64,000 nucleotides of DNA from Ascochyta rabiei (lineage: Eukaryota > Ascomycota > Dothideomycetes > Pleosporales > Didymellaceae): NCBI RefSeq assembly GCF_004011695.2, contig NC_082423.1, positions 1,319,911 through 1,383,910 on the forward strand. The letters are read 5' to 3'. This document shows positions 13,499 to 25,823 of this stretch, in pieces. Below the pieces are notes generated by a model, which was given only the letters and a program-made list of their open reading frames with translations, did no database searches and was not told where the DNA came from. The position numbers and the translations under genes were made by a program. The number at the start of each line of letters is the position of its first letter. Position 1 is the stretch's first letter.

Positions 13499-16400
13499 CA
13501 ACACGACAAAGCAAAATTTCGACATAGGGCCCTGCACACCAAAAAAACTTCAGAATCCATCTTAACCTAGAGTGGATATACTATCCTGAGCTTCCTAGAG
13601 CCTCTAGGCGTCTGGTTGCTGCACGCTGCCTAGTTATCTAACCTGTTCTGTTGCAAAAAAATTCGGATTTGCAAAGCACAGACCACCCCTGCAATAAAAA
13701 CCTTATCTTATCTTCCCTTCTAAGATCTTATTTAAAGGAAACAAAAAATAACAAAACATCCTATCTCTACTAGATAGCAAAAAGCCTTTCCTTAGCTTTC
13801 TGCTTTTAACCCTTCTTTCTACTCCTAGAGGTCTACTAGTTAGGCTAGTAAGAATAGAACAAAGGCAAGATTAGTAAAGCTAAGACTGCCTTTTCCTTGT
13901 TTTTCAGTTCTAAAAAGCAGATAGAAAATAGGTACCTCTATCTGTGCAAAAACAAGCTCTCTACTAGTTATTTCTTAGTTATTTCATTTTTAAAAGAGAA
14001 GGAAACCCCTACCTAGGACCAGGACCCAGGACTATAGAACCAGAACCACCACCTAATAGAGAACACTCTCCAAACGCAGGGATAATAGAAATAAGCCCCC
14101 CTAGCTCCCTAACCCCTCTAGGAGAGATGTACTAACCTACACTTACCCCTAGACCTCTGTCTATACCCTTATCAGCAACACTACACTTACAATCTACTCT
14201 AGGAATACACTAACCTAATATATTTAACAGAACTGCAACTGTACCTCTACCCTCTGCTCCCTCTAAGCAACCAGCTAGCAGACCTGCTACTCTAACAGCA
14301 CCTAGGCTTCTCCCTTTCTAACTTAACATAGCTACTAGGCCTATTACCTAAGCTCCTATTGCTAAGACAGTAAAAGAAGCCCTATCTATTGCCAGGACAA
14401 TAGTTATTTAGGCTTCTTCCCTAGCCACATTAAACAAGGAACAATTAAACCTCCTAGACCTTCTAGAAATCTTCTAAGACTACACAGAAAACAACAGGAT
14501 AAACAAACAAGGCCTCTCTATCCTAGCGTCCTGAGTATTAAACCTTAAAACAGTGTCTAAATTAATTAAAATAAGAGCAAAACTCCTTTAAAAACCTACC
14601 CTAGCTACTAAGACTTCTACTATTTAACCTTCTACCTAGCCTACTTTATACGCATCTGCAGCTTTAGCCAACCTCCCTTAAAACATAGACTAGCAAACAG
14701 TTACAAAGAAGAAGCAACCTACTATTATTAAGAACGCTCTAAGTGCACGCTAACTAGTTCTTACAATAGAGCAAGAACTACCCTCTTTTGCCCCCCTAGA
14801 GATACGTAATGCTTTTAACAAGGCCTTTATAGATAAAGGAGTAAGCCTCCCTATAATTACTTCTGCAGGCCTAAGTAGAAGGAATAATATTATTCTTACT
14901 ATAACGCCCTCCTTTACAGCAAAATACCTGCTTAAAAACTAAGTAATCTAGTAATTAGTTACTACCTACAAGGAAGCCCTCCTAAGAGAACTATGGCACA
15001 AAGTAATCCTACACAACATCCCTACGTCTCTAGAAACAAACTAGGACCTAGAGGTGCTTAAGTCAGAAATAACTACCTTTAACAAAGGCCAGATAATAGT
15101 AGGAAACCTATTCTAGCTAATAAGCTACAAAAGGAGATAAAAGTAACAACTAGGATCTGTCTGTGTAGCGTTTGCAATAGAAAAGAAGTACAACAAGCTA
15201 TACAGAATAGACTATACCTACTAGAAGCTAGTATAAGAGTAGAGAGGTTTATTACTACACCTCCTACTACACAATGCTAAAAATGTTAGCAATTTAGACA
15301 TATAGAGAATAGACGTCTTAATAGCACTATATATAAAATATACGTAGATATAACACCCTACAACACTATATAAGTGTAATATATATAGCACTACAGGTAA
15401 AGCCTGTGTACACACTATCTCTAAGTGCATAAACTATAAAGAAGCACATACAGTAGATAGTAATTAATATGCAGCTAAGAAGGCTATAAAAAACCCACAA
15501 ACACATCTAGAATGCTAGACAACCTAAGGATTCTATAAGTAAATCTAAATAAGAGTGCATAAGCTACAGAGAGTGCCTTGTAACTTACAGTAGAACTAGC
15601 TATAGACCTTATCTTAGTACAAGAACTATAGCTTACCCCTACTTAACAACAACCTTTAGACTACTAAGACACACGCTCTGTAAACCACCCCTCCCTTACA
15701 CAAATCCTACCTCTACTACAGGACTACAGTATAAGGCCACGTGTTCTTACCTACATTCTACGTTCAACACCAGTACAAATCTCCCTAACTGCAGATTTAA
15801 GCCCTAACCTAGACTTTCTAGCTATTACAGTCTAGTAGTCTAGGTTAAACTTTACAATCTACAACATATATAACTAAACAAACATATAAGGAAAAATAAC
15901 AGTAGAGAGAAAGCTTCTAAATAGCCGCACTCTGCCTTACTTAATCCTACTAGGGGACTTTAACACCTACTACCCTTAGTAGGACCCTACTATAACTACT
16001 ATAACACTAAAAGCTAGTAGTTTTATTGCCTAGATAGAAGAGTAAAACGTAGAGCTACTAAACAACCCTGGCACAGGCACCTTCTACAGGCTAAACATAA
16101 GTAGGGAAAGTGTTCTAGACCTTACCTTTGCTACACACAGGCTTGCAAACTAAATAGAAGACTAGCAAACCCTAGCAGGTATAGGCTTAGACTACCTAGG
16201 CATCCTATTTACAATTACATTGCCTAGAACACAACTCCTAAATAACTCTACTCCTTAGTGTAACACTAAGAAGGCAGACTAGGACCTATTTTAAAAGGAG
16301 CTAGTAAAGGAATTAGTAAAAAGCCCTGCTCTAAATACCACAAGCCCTAGACACTCTACTAGCACCTCCCTACTTCTTATCTAAGGAGAGGACAGAGAAC

Positions 16401-19400
16401 TAGAGAAGCAGCTAGAAGCAATAGGGAAGGAGCTTACTACAGTAATAATAAACACAGCTAAAACTATAATCCTGTAAAGCTTTACTAGTACAAAAAGTAA
16501 ACCTTAGTAGAACCTAGACCTAAAATTACTTAGGACAAATATGCTTAGCAAACAACGCCTCCTATAGAGAGAACTAGTAACTAGCCCTATAACCATATAC
16601 ATATAGAAAAGCGACTACCTAATTACTAGAAACAGATATCTATAAACAGTAAAAGCAGCAAAGCGCAACTACTAGAATTAATTACTAAAAAAAATAGGAC
16701 ACAAAATTAATCTTTAAGGTAATGTCTTATACTAGGTCTGTAGGTAACTAAAACATACCTGCTATACAAGGCCCTAGGGGAATAGAGAACTCCTTTTGAG
16801 GCAAGTGCTTAGCACTAAGAGACACTCTCTTCCCTAGCCTACCTTCCTCTCAGCCTATAGAGTGGAGAACCTACTAAGAAGGTAGCTAGGAATAGCCACC
16901 CCTTACTAAAGAAGAGCTAGAACACGCCTGCTCCTTACAAATCTAAAGTAGCTCCCTAAGACTAGATGCAATAAACTAGGAGATTATTACTACAGTATAT
17001 AAAGCAGAAACAGACATATTCTTCTATGTGTTCTCTACCCTATTTAATTATAGGTACTACCCTTAAATCTAGAAAAGAGTAACAGGAATTATCCTAAAAA
17101 AGCCAAATAAACTAGAATATACAGCCCCTAAAGCCTATAGGGTAATTACTCTCCTAAGCTGCCTAGGCATAGTTGCAGAAAGACTAGTAGCTAAACAACT
17201 TAGCATACCAGCAGAAACAACTACCCTACTACACCCTTTATAACTAGGAGGAAGAGTACAAAAATCAGCAATAGACGCTTCTTTACTGCTACTAAACTAA
17301 GTGCAAGAACAAATAAAACTAAAGCGTACAATAACTATAGTGTTCCTAGACATTAAAGGAGCCTTTAACTACGTCTTACTAGGCTAACTACTTACTATCC
17401 TACAACAACTAAAGCTACTGTGCAGCCTAATAGCCTAGATCTAATCATTCCTCTTAAGACGCTAACTACAACTGTCCTTTAATAGAGAAATAGAAGAATT
17501 TAGCAATATAAACACTAGAATCCTATAAGGAAGACCTGTCTTACCTATTCTATTCCTAATATATATTAGACCTCTATTCTAGTTAATTACAAACTACTCG
17601 CTATCCTACCTAGACAACCTGGCTATTACAGTATTATCTACTAGCCTAAAGAAAAACATCTGCCTACTAGAAAGAGATATAGCTAGCCTATTTGCAAAAG
17701 GATCTAGCTATGCAATTTAGTTTAATGCGCTAAAAACTAAACTTATCTACTTTACTACAAGCTAAAAAGCAGAAAACAACACCCTTACCCTGCCAGACAC
17801 GTCTATAATAACTCTAAAAAAGACTGTTAAATAGCTAGGAATCTACTTTAACAACAGGCTCTCCTTTAAGGAGCACGCCGCTACAAGGATTAGCTAAGCA
17901 AGAAACGCCTTCTACAGAATGTGCAGACTAGCAAACAGCAATAAAGGCCTTACACCTACTGCCCTCTAATAAATATACCTAGCCTGTGTTACTAGCATAG
18001 CAGACTATAGATGCCAGGTCTTCTAGAAGCAACAAGCTAGAATAGCAAAACAACTACGAGGACTACAGAACCTAGCACTTAGGAAAATCTTAGGCACCTT
18101 CTAAACCTTACCTTTAATCCCCTAAGAGGTAGAGGTAGCACTAGCCCCTCCTACAATAAGGCTAAACACTGTAATAAGAAAGTACGCCTTTAGAGCTAGG
18201 AAGCTCCTAAAGAACTACCCTATCTACACTGCTACAACACAGCTAAAATCCACCCTACAAAACACAGACCTAGACTCTAGCACAGAGCAAGGAGAAGTTA
18301 ACTGTATTAGGCTAAGAATAGGACCTCCTATACAGCTTATGCAAATTACACAGTCTATAGAAAAAGCTATACCTAGAATAAGAGAAGAGAAACTAAAAGA
18401 CTTCTACTTCTGCCCCTAGAACAAGGCTATTGCATACTAAACTGAAATCTTAAGACTACTAAAAGAAGAAGAAGCAAAAGTATACAAAACACAGATGCTA
18501 CAAAGAGTAGGAAGTAATATACTAGCTATCTACACAGAAGCTTCTTCTATAGAGGAAGGCCTAGGGATAGAAGTAGGAATTACAGTCCTAGACTACAACT
18601 AAGAGCCTAAGGAAATCTAAACTACAAACTACAACATTAGCAAAGGCCAAATTGTATACAACAGAGAACTAGAAGGAATAATAAGAGGCTTTAAAATTGC
18701 AGCTACTATAGCTACTACAGGACAGGACGTCTAAGTCTTTGCAGACAACTAGGCAGCTATCCTAAGACTAAAAACTCCTTTAAACAAGCCTAGATAGGCT
18801 TAGCAAATACGCTGTATAAAGGCAGCTAAAACTATTAAAGATAAAAGAGCCACTATAAGCCTCAAATAGACCCCTAGCTACTAAGATATTGCAGGAAACA
18901 AGAAAGCAGAATTTCTAGTAAAAGAAGTAATAAAAAAGAGGCCTACCTCTAACGCTATAAGCATCACTCTAACTAGAATTTAAGTAAAGGCTATTACAAC
19001 AGATAAATGGGATTACAAACTAGTTACCTACACAGCTAGAGTAATCCTAAGAAAAGCAGACACCTACGCAGTAAAATACTGGCTAGGACTAACAAACAGG
19101 ATAAAACTACCTAAAAACACTAAACAAGAGGTAGCAAGTGCCTACTACTAACTGAAACTAGGACATAGATATAATAAAGCATACCTCTACAATATATAGA
19201 AGGTTAATAGCAAAAGATGTATCTGCAGATACACATAAACAACATAACACCTTCTACTTAGCTATAAAGAATACAAATAAGCAAGAAAAATAATATAGGA
19301 CAACCTACAAGGACAACAACTTTTAATGCAACTACTACTACATACAACCTACGGAATTCTAGCTACTCTAGCTTTTATTTTAGACACTAAAATAGGCACC

Positions 19401-19612
19401 TATAAGTGGTACCTACAACAAACAACAGACACCTAAAAAATGCTGTTAACTCCCTAGACCATAGGCTCTTACTACAGGACTCGGAACCTATATTTACTAT
19501 CTCCTTTTACAATCACGCTCCTTAAATTACTAGAGTAGCTTAACTGCTCTCGTCTTATATAGTCTTAGACTTACACAGGACGTTAAACTTATAAATTAAA
19601 TTAAATCAAATT
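13499..19612 (+). mobile_element. Tad1-like LINE (non-LTR retrotransposon), near full length, RIP-degraded
   Basis: A 13-bp target duplication, AAACCYTAAGATA, flanks it (13486-13498 and 19613-19625, one C/T difference). Its 3' end carries an AAATT-type tail (about 19590-19612). On the plus strand an ORF1-like region (about 14000-15500) ends in a decayed CCHC knuckle section (ACVHTISKCINYKEAH near 15400). It is followed by an AP-endonuclease domain (about 15600-16250, with LLGDFN and DHLGILF-like motifs), reverse transcriptase (about 16900-17900, where the YVDD-type motif reads YLDN), and an RNase H/C-terminal section (about 18500-18950). The D-to-N change in the RT active site and the TAG/TAA stops show it is dead. 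The Gypsy RNase H frame continues immediately after it. Confidence 0.88.
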
Positions 19613-22282
19613 AAACCTTAAGATAGCAGGAGCTACTGCCTTAGCCCTAAAGAGCGATTAGTGCTATAATAGTATAGGAGTAGTAGGGTACGTTGTAGAT
19701 AAAAGGGGCAGGCATCTAGCAACAAAAAAGGTTTAAAAGATTATCAACTAGCCCCCCTATACAACCCTAAAGGATGTCTAAATATTACTTAGACTTTGTG
19801 TTTACTACCGCATCTAGATTCCTAAATTTAGCCCTATTGCAGCACCTCTGTTCAACTTGCTCTAGAAAGATGCTAAGTTCTAATAGACTATTAAGGCAAG
19901 CTAGGCAATAGAGAAACTTAAAGCGTGTCTAACAACTACTCCTGCCTTAGTAACTATTAACTATACAGAACCTCTACAGCTAGTAATTATATTAGTAGAC
20001 AGCAGCAAGAAAGGTTATGGAGCAGTTATTAAACAGGAAGACCTAATAGGCTGTTAGCACCTAGTGCGTTATAAATTAGGAGTCTGGTCTACTGCAGAAT
20101 AAGGCTAGGACTTAGGCAAACATAAGTACAAAGCATTGTTACTAGCTCTTAAGAAATCCTAGCTATAGATAAATAGCATCTACTTTATTATTAAAATAGA
20201 CACCCGCACCTTAGTAGATCAGCTTAACTAAAGTGCCACAGACCTTCTAGGAGCCCTAATTCCCTGATAGTTAGCCTTACTTAACATGTAGGAATTTAAG
20301 GTTTAACATGTTGCAGGAAAGAAGAACGTAGTAGCAGACGCACTCTCTAGACAACTAGAGAGAAAGGCATAGTAAGCCCTAAGCTAGCCTAGAGAAGATA
20401 TTAAGGACTTTATTAATAAGCATCTTAGATCTATAACAATATTAAACAATATAATAAGCTATTAGGATCTGCAGCACGCGTACTAGGTAAACTTAATTAA
20501 CCTTATAGTGTTAGAGTCTCTTTATACAGAATACTTCTATAATATTACATAATAGCTACTTACAATAAAGAACCCTAATAGTCTTTCCTAATTATTCCTA
20601 CGCAAACTAAGAAAGAAGGCTTTAAAATTTACTGTTATTAACAATATCCTCTAGGCGAAAGCAGCACCTAATAAACTATTAAGACAAGTTATTAACAATC
20701 CTAACCAGTAGGAGGAGATTATCTGCACCCTACATAGCGAATCTAGGCATTAAGAAGAGAACAAACGTAGAAGAAGATCTAGTAGTAATACTTCTAGCTA
20801 AAGATGTTTAATTAGATTAAACAATACGTTAAGACATGTAAAGAATATCAATTCTACTCTGCCTAGCAGTTTAACAAACAACTGCACCCTATAGGTAGCC
20901 TTAATAGTCTATAGAAATAGATTATAATTAACGTTATATAGATGCCTAATAGAAGAGGAAACTACAAATATCTAGTAGTGTCTTAGGATTACATGTCTAG
21001 ATACGTGGAAGCCTAGGCACTAGTTAAGAATAACTTAGTAAGTGTAGTTTAATTCCTAGAACAGGATATATTTGCAAGATAAAGTCTTCCCCTAAAGATA
21101 TTAATAGACAGTAGACCTAAAAACTAAGTACAAGTTAAAGCGCTGACAATGCTTTATAGGATTTATTAGGTAATAGTAAGTACCTTCTACCCCTAGGCCT
21201 GAGGACCTATTAAGCAAGGACATAAAGATATTATTAGCGCGTTAAGAAAAATCACTAGTAACTAGACCTTAAACCTACACCTAGCGTTATAGGCAGACTA
21301 AGTTACAGTAACATAGTTAATAGGGGAGACGCTAATATACTTAGTGTGCAGGAGAAAGCATATCCTACTAATTAAATTACAGATACTAACCTAGAAGACC
21401 CTACTATAATCTAAAATCTAGACTACAGCAGAGCTACTAGCACTTAGAGCAAAACAATTCGAGCACAGGGGTAAGCAGCTTAGAGAGGCAGTAGATTATG
21501 TTGTTTAAGTAAGGGAACTAAATAAAGAATAGTTTAATAATTAAGCAACGCTTAGGCTGGTTCTAATAGACTATAGCGACTTAGTATTACTCTAAGACGT
21601 AGTCTGCGATATTAATATAAGCTAACTAAACAAACTTACAGTAAAATAGAAAGGTCTATTCTAAATTATAAAGAAAACAGACAAAGGAACATATATGTTA
21701 GAGGAGCTTAATAATGTAGTACTAAAAGGAATATACGCTAGGAATAGGTTAACTAAATTCTATTAACAAAAAACTGTAGACTAAAGGATAGTGCTGGCTA
21801 AGGACTTAGAAACGGAACCTAATAGACTACTAAAACAACAGTTAGTTAGGGTTTACCTGCTATAAACAATAATAGATAAGTAAAGAGCAGAGTACAAAGT
21901 ATAGGACAATTTAAAAAAAAATGCTAACTAATAGAACTTGGCTAAGGGTCAGCTAAAGATTTAGGTAGGGGAAGGAGTCACAATAAGGAAATAAAAACTA
22001 AGATATGTTTTTTAGATTTTAATACTAGTAGAACTAAAGATAGCACTAGTAAAGGAACAAATTAAACAGCACTAAAAGAACCACTACGGCCGCTACAACT
22101 AGAATATTAGGGAGCATTACTAGGGCTATAGTAACAATGTTTAGAAAGGAGCTAGGAATAATTATTATAACCTTTAGCTAGAGGCATGTAAGAAGACTAA
22201 GCAGCAGGCTAAGCGCCTAGGGAGCTACAAGCTAAATCGCCCTTAAGAACCTAGCTGATAAAAGAAGACTAACAGCAATAAC

Positions 22283-23219
22283 CTAGAGGCCTAATAGGGC
22301 GTAGCGGAGAACTAGAGAACAACAAGGGCTGCTAAAACTCTCTACAGCATCCTTAAAAATGCTAGGAGACCCCCCTAAAGAGATAAATACAGGACTGCAA
22401 GCAGAAGCAGTATAAGTTTTAGGAGAGAAGCTAGCTAAGCGCATAAACTGCCCTAACCCACTATTAGTAACTAGAGGAGAACTGCTAGGGGCATAGAGAG
22501 GCTTATCCAAGTCTATGTTATTAGCCTCTAATATAGTATTAGTATCTATTTAGCAACCTGCACAAGAAGCTAGAGCGCTAATAGCCTGTTTATTATTACT
22601 TAGAGGAGTATTCTAAAAACCTAAAGCCTGTAAAGGAGAAGTAGATTTCCTAGCCCTATAAATTGCTTCAGCAGTAGCAGCAAAAGTCTAGAGTTAATTA
22701 AAAAGGGAAGCACGAGGAAGAGTGCCTAATAACCCCTTGGAGCAAACTAAGTAAGCAATATCCTAAGCAGTAGAGATCTTGTAGCTATAGCTTGCTACCT
22801 CTTCCTCTAAGGTTTTCTAAGCGTCCTCCTAACTAGCGCTGAAATAATTATTAGCAAAGTAACTGTAACTAGTAAAGGAGTTATTAGTGTCTAAGTAAGA
22901 GTAATCTTTAGCGCAGCCTGCCTTGTAGTAGTTAGCCTTAGTAGGACTAGGCATTGTAGAAGCGGCACAACAAGTAACAGCTAAGAAGAAGTTAGCAGAA
23001 ATAAGGCTTAATAGGATATTAGGACTTACTAAAAGAACAGTTCTTATAGCTGTTAGCAAAATACTTAGTGTAAGAGCCTAGTAGGTTAAGATTACTATTA
23101 GCATTATAAGCCTAAGCACATAGCGCAGACCTCTTCTAATAATAATTATAGTAAGTATTAGGATAGTTAGGGTTGTTATAAGTGGAGTATTTAAACAACA
23201 GCGTTAGTTATAGCAAGTA
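22283..23219 (-). pseudogene. Antisense membrane-protein-like reading frame in the 3' part of the Gypsy element
   Basis: One minus-strand frame can be read through about 310 codons from 23219 to the stop at 22283. It is interrupted only by TAG/TAA codons explainable by RIP. The N-terminal part has hydrophobic runs (LITTLTILILTIIII, then LRLIMLIVILTY, then TVLLVSPNILLSLI), a CC pair and two large open stretches (76 and 75 codons). It lies downstream of integrase and upstream of the 3' LTR, opposite to the element's sense. I do not recognise the family. It may be an antisense accessory ORF of this Gypsy lineage, a captured host gene, or chance. Confidence 0.35.
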
Positions 23220-24560
23220 AGAACCTTTAAATAAGAGGACTATAGGCACTAATAGTATATAGAGGTTAGTAACTGTTATTAATAGCAGCTTAATAGTACT
23301 GCTGTTAGGCACTAAGAGTGTCTAGACACGCAGGATTGCTAGGAACTTAGGCGCGTAAAGAATAGTAGAGGTAATAAAAGAAGTAGGGTGCCTAGTTGTA
23401 GTATATAGCGTTAGAATTAATTTAGTAATTCTCTCTAGAAGGTAGGGCGTTAAACTAGCAGATACGTGCATAGGCAGCAGTAATGTTAAAAAAAAAGGAG
23501 GAAGATTAGCCCCTCTAATAAGGGCTGTTGTAAGAGCTCCTGTAATGTTATGCGCTAAGGTGCCGTCTATGCAGTTATTTAGGAAAGGAAGTACTAGAAA
23601 GAACTGTTAATAGCCTATTAGGGTTAAAAAGAGAAGAAATAAGGGTCTTATAAATAAGCTGAGCTTGTTCCTATAGAGAAAGACAACGAGCTTTAGTTAG
23701 GCTAACGCTAGAACCTGTGCGGCCTTAACCTCTAGGTAGGAGCTTCTTACTGCTGCTGCTGCTACTACGCTTAACTAGGAATCTAAGAGACAAGGTAGAT
23801 ATAACAAAAGAGGAGGTTAAAATAAGGGCCTAAAAGCCTTAATGTTATCAAAGGTTAAAGAGGTAGGGATTTAAGAAATTTAACAAAGTAGAAGTTAAAG
23901 ATAATAAGGAAGAGAAGGAGCAGATCTGGGGCTGCTTATATAGATCCTGGCTGCTGCCTCCTCTATAGCTACTGTGCTTAGATGTGTTATTCTAAAGGGA
24001 CCTAAAGCTAGTAAAAGTTGTTTACTATTATGTTAGTAAGAGCAATATTACCTAGTAAAAGGCGGTAGGTTGCTAGACTAGACTAAACAACCTACTAATT
24101 AGTAGGCCTAGGGCTAGAGGGTTATAGGTTCTTAAAACAGTCTAATAGGCTATTAGGTTGTCCTCCTTAAACAATATAGGCTAACAAACACACAAGCAGG
24201 AGATTTACTAGACAAATAAACAGCAGGCACCTAGACTTACCTTAGCTGTTATAGCAAACAGATTAGGTTACACGCAAGGATCTTTCTTAAAGTCCTAAAT
24301 TAATAGGGCTTTAGGAATTAGTTGTAACAGGCTTAGATGCCTAAATGCTAGAGTAAACGTAGCTATGTAAGTACAAACTATTAAGTAACAGCCTAATAAA
24401 CTGCTATGTAGTGCTAGGAGGTTGTTTAAAGTAAAGGGGCTTAGAGGCAAACACTAGTGGGTCTTCTGTTAGGGCAGACAGTGAAGCTACAGAAGGGCAG
24501 AATAACAGATAGAGACAGGCGTAAGCTTAAGAGGACTAAGCTCTTAGGGTAGGGGAGATG

Positions 24561-24784
24561 TGTAGTAGAGTAAAAGTACAGGGTTAACTAGTAAGGGCTT
24601 AGAAGGCTATTAGGGTTTAAGTGCATGTAATTATTAGGGGTGTTAACTAGCAAAGGCTTAAAGGGCCATTAGGGGTTAGAGGCACGTGATTGTTGGGAGG
24701 GTATATCAGATGATCTCAGCAAGCCATTAGGGCTCGCTATCGAAGACAACCACCTTATTGCATTAAGCAATATTCTTACCTACA
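24561..24784 (+). repeat. 3' LTR of the nested Gypsy element
   Basis: It starts TGTAGTAGAG and ends TACCTACA, 224 bp, direct repeat of 2948-3171. The five bases after it (ATATT) do not match the five before the 5' LTR (TATAC). Confidence 0.85.
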
Positions 24785-25682
24785 ATATTTATCTACTCTT
24801 AGTTATATTACTATACTGCCTTTAGTCTCCCTTAATAATTAAAGCCTGTAATAACAACTCCTGTTTATATATTGTCTATTATAAAGCTAGACTTTTTAAA
24901 ATTTTAGGTGTTCTTACCTAGGATACTATACTTAGCTTTTGTATTCTCTACTAGGTAGTACTAGTCTCTAATCACCTAAGGATCCTTATATTAGGCTCTA
25001 TTATAGTCATACTTATAATTAAACTTAATTTTAAGCTTCTACTAACGCTTAATAAAGTTAGCAGCCGAGTCCTTACTAATAAATAGCTAGTAGTGCTTAG
25101 TATGTAGAGAATTATAAATATCATCTATATTAGTAAGCACGCCTATCTAGCTCTAATAAATGCTAGACAATTACCTCCTTCTTAGTAATTGTTAGCCTTA
25201 ATAATTTAGGCTTGTAATTGTGTTATAAAGAGGCTCTAGTAATATAGTTACTAGTTACTGCAGCGCGTAACTAAGATGTTGTTACGTCTTATTAGATAGC
25301 CTAGATTGATTGATTGATTGACGAGTTAAACGTTATGTGTGAGTCTACGACTATATAAGACCAGAGTAGTTAAGCTACTCTAGTAATTTAAGGAGCGTGT
25401 TTGTGTAAGGGGATAGTAAATGTGTGTTCGCAGTCCTATAGTGAGAGCCTATGCTCTAAGATTAATAGCCTAGAAAGTAAGCTGTATGTCTGCTTTATTT
25501 AAAAGCGTTTTCTTATTATTGCGTTAAGGCATTGTAGGTAGTATGGAGTTTAGTGTGGTCTTAGCAAAAGTGAGCGGACTGCTTGGGTTGAGCGGCATGC
25601 TTGTGGAGTACGTTAGTGTTGGTGTGGTCTTGGTAAAACCCGGTTACTTGCTTGTGCCGGTCACTCGCTTGTGGAGTACGCT
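24785..25682 (-). mobile_element. Second Fot1/pogo transposon, 5' half, RIP-degraded
   Basis: Minus-strand translation of about 25265-24785 gives the N-terminal half of a Fot1/pogo transposase (LELDRRAYLTNIDDIYNSLH-like, then SAANFIKR, then an NFKKSSFII remnant of the NFDETGF motif). The frame is cut by the Gypsy LTR at 24784. The terminal inverted repeat, with two subterminal copies ending CTTGTGGAGTACG (25600-25612 and 25670-25682), mirrors the left element at 319-440 in opposite orientation. The 5' leader (GGCTATCTAATAAGACG) also matches the left element's (GGTAATTAGATAAGACG). A 160-bp LINE-tail element is inserted in this leader. Confidence 0.75.
25305..25464 (-). mobile_element. Short LINE-tail (SINE-like) element with 9-bp target duplication
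   Basis: It is flanked by direct repeats ATAGCCTAG (25296-25304 and 25465-25473) and splits the Fot1 leader. On the minus strand it ends in a CAAT repeat tail, and its sequence matches the last ~158 bp of the LINE at 19455-19612 (shared blocks TAGAGTAGCTTAACT, TTAGACTYACACA, ACGTTAAACT). A second copy with nearly the same 5' limit is at 37538-37697. It is therefore either a 5'-truncated LINE copy or a SINE that borrowed the LINE 3' end. Confidence 0.75.
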
Positions 25683-25823
25683 ATTGATTGACTATTTAGT
25701 TTTACTACAACACTACTCTCCTAACAAAATTGGAATGAGCAGGGATGCACTAGTGACGAAATTACATCACACATTGCAAATTTGTGCAGCCAGAAACAGG
25801 ACGGACAAGGTTGAACCATATGT

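Larger units (their letters stand above)
2948..24784 (+). mobile_element. Ty3/Gypsy LTR retrotransposon (about 10 kb) with two nested insertions, RIP-degraded
   Basis: Two 224-bp LTRs at 2948-3171 and 24561-24784 bound the element. The internal order on the plus strand is: a gag-like region (about 3400-4950, with a 66-bp minisatellite); reverse transcriptase up to 7662, resumed at 13139-13498 (VVSLINFFS, TTFITL, ATNSVAEF-like) and again from 19626 (YYRI, RNase H with VDSSKKGYGAV); LNMxEFKVxHVAGKKNVVADALSRQ near 20290-20350; and an integrase-like region to about 21700. Removing the Copia (5.5 kb) and LINE (6.1 kb) insertions leaves about 10.2 kb, long for a fungal Gypsy. The surplus lies at 21.8-24.5 kb and holds an antisense reading frame. 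In-frame TAG/TAA stops are everywhere. The flanks do not match (Copia on the left, Fot1 on the right) and I see no 5-bp target duplication. Confidence 0.85.
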
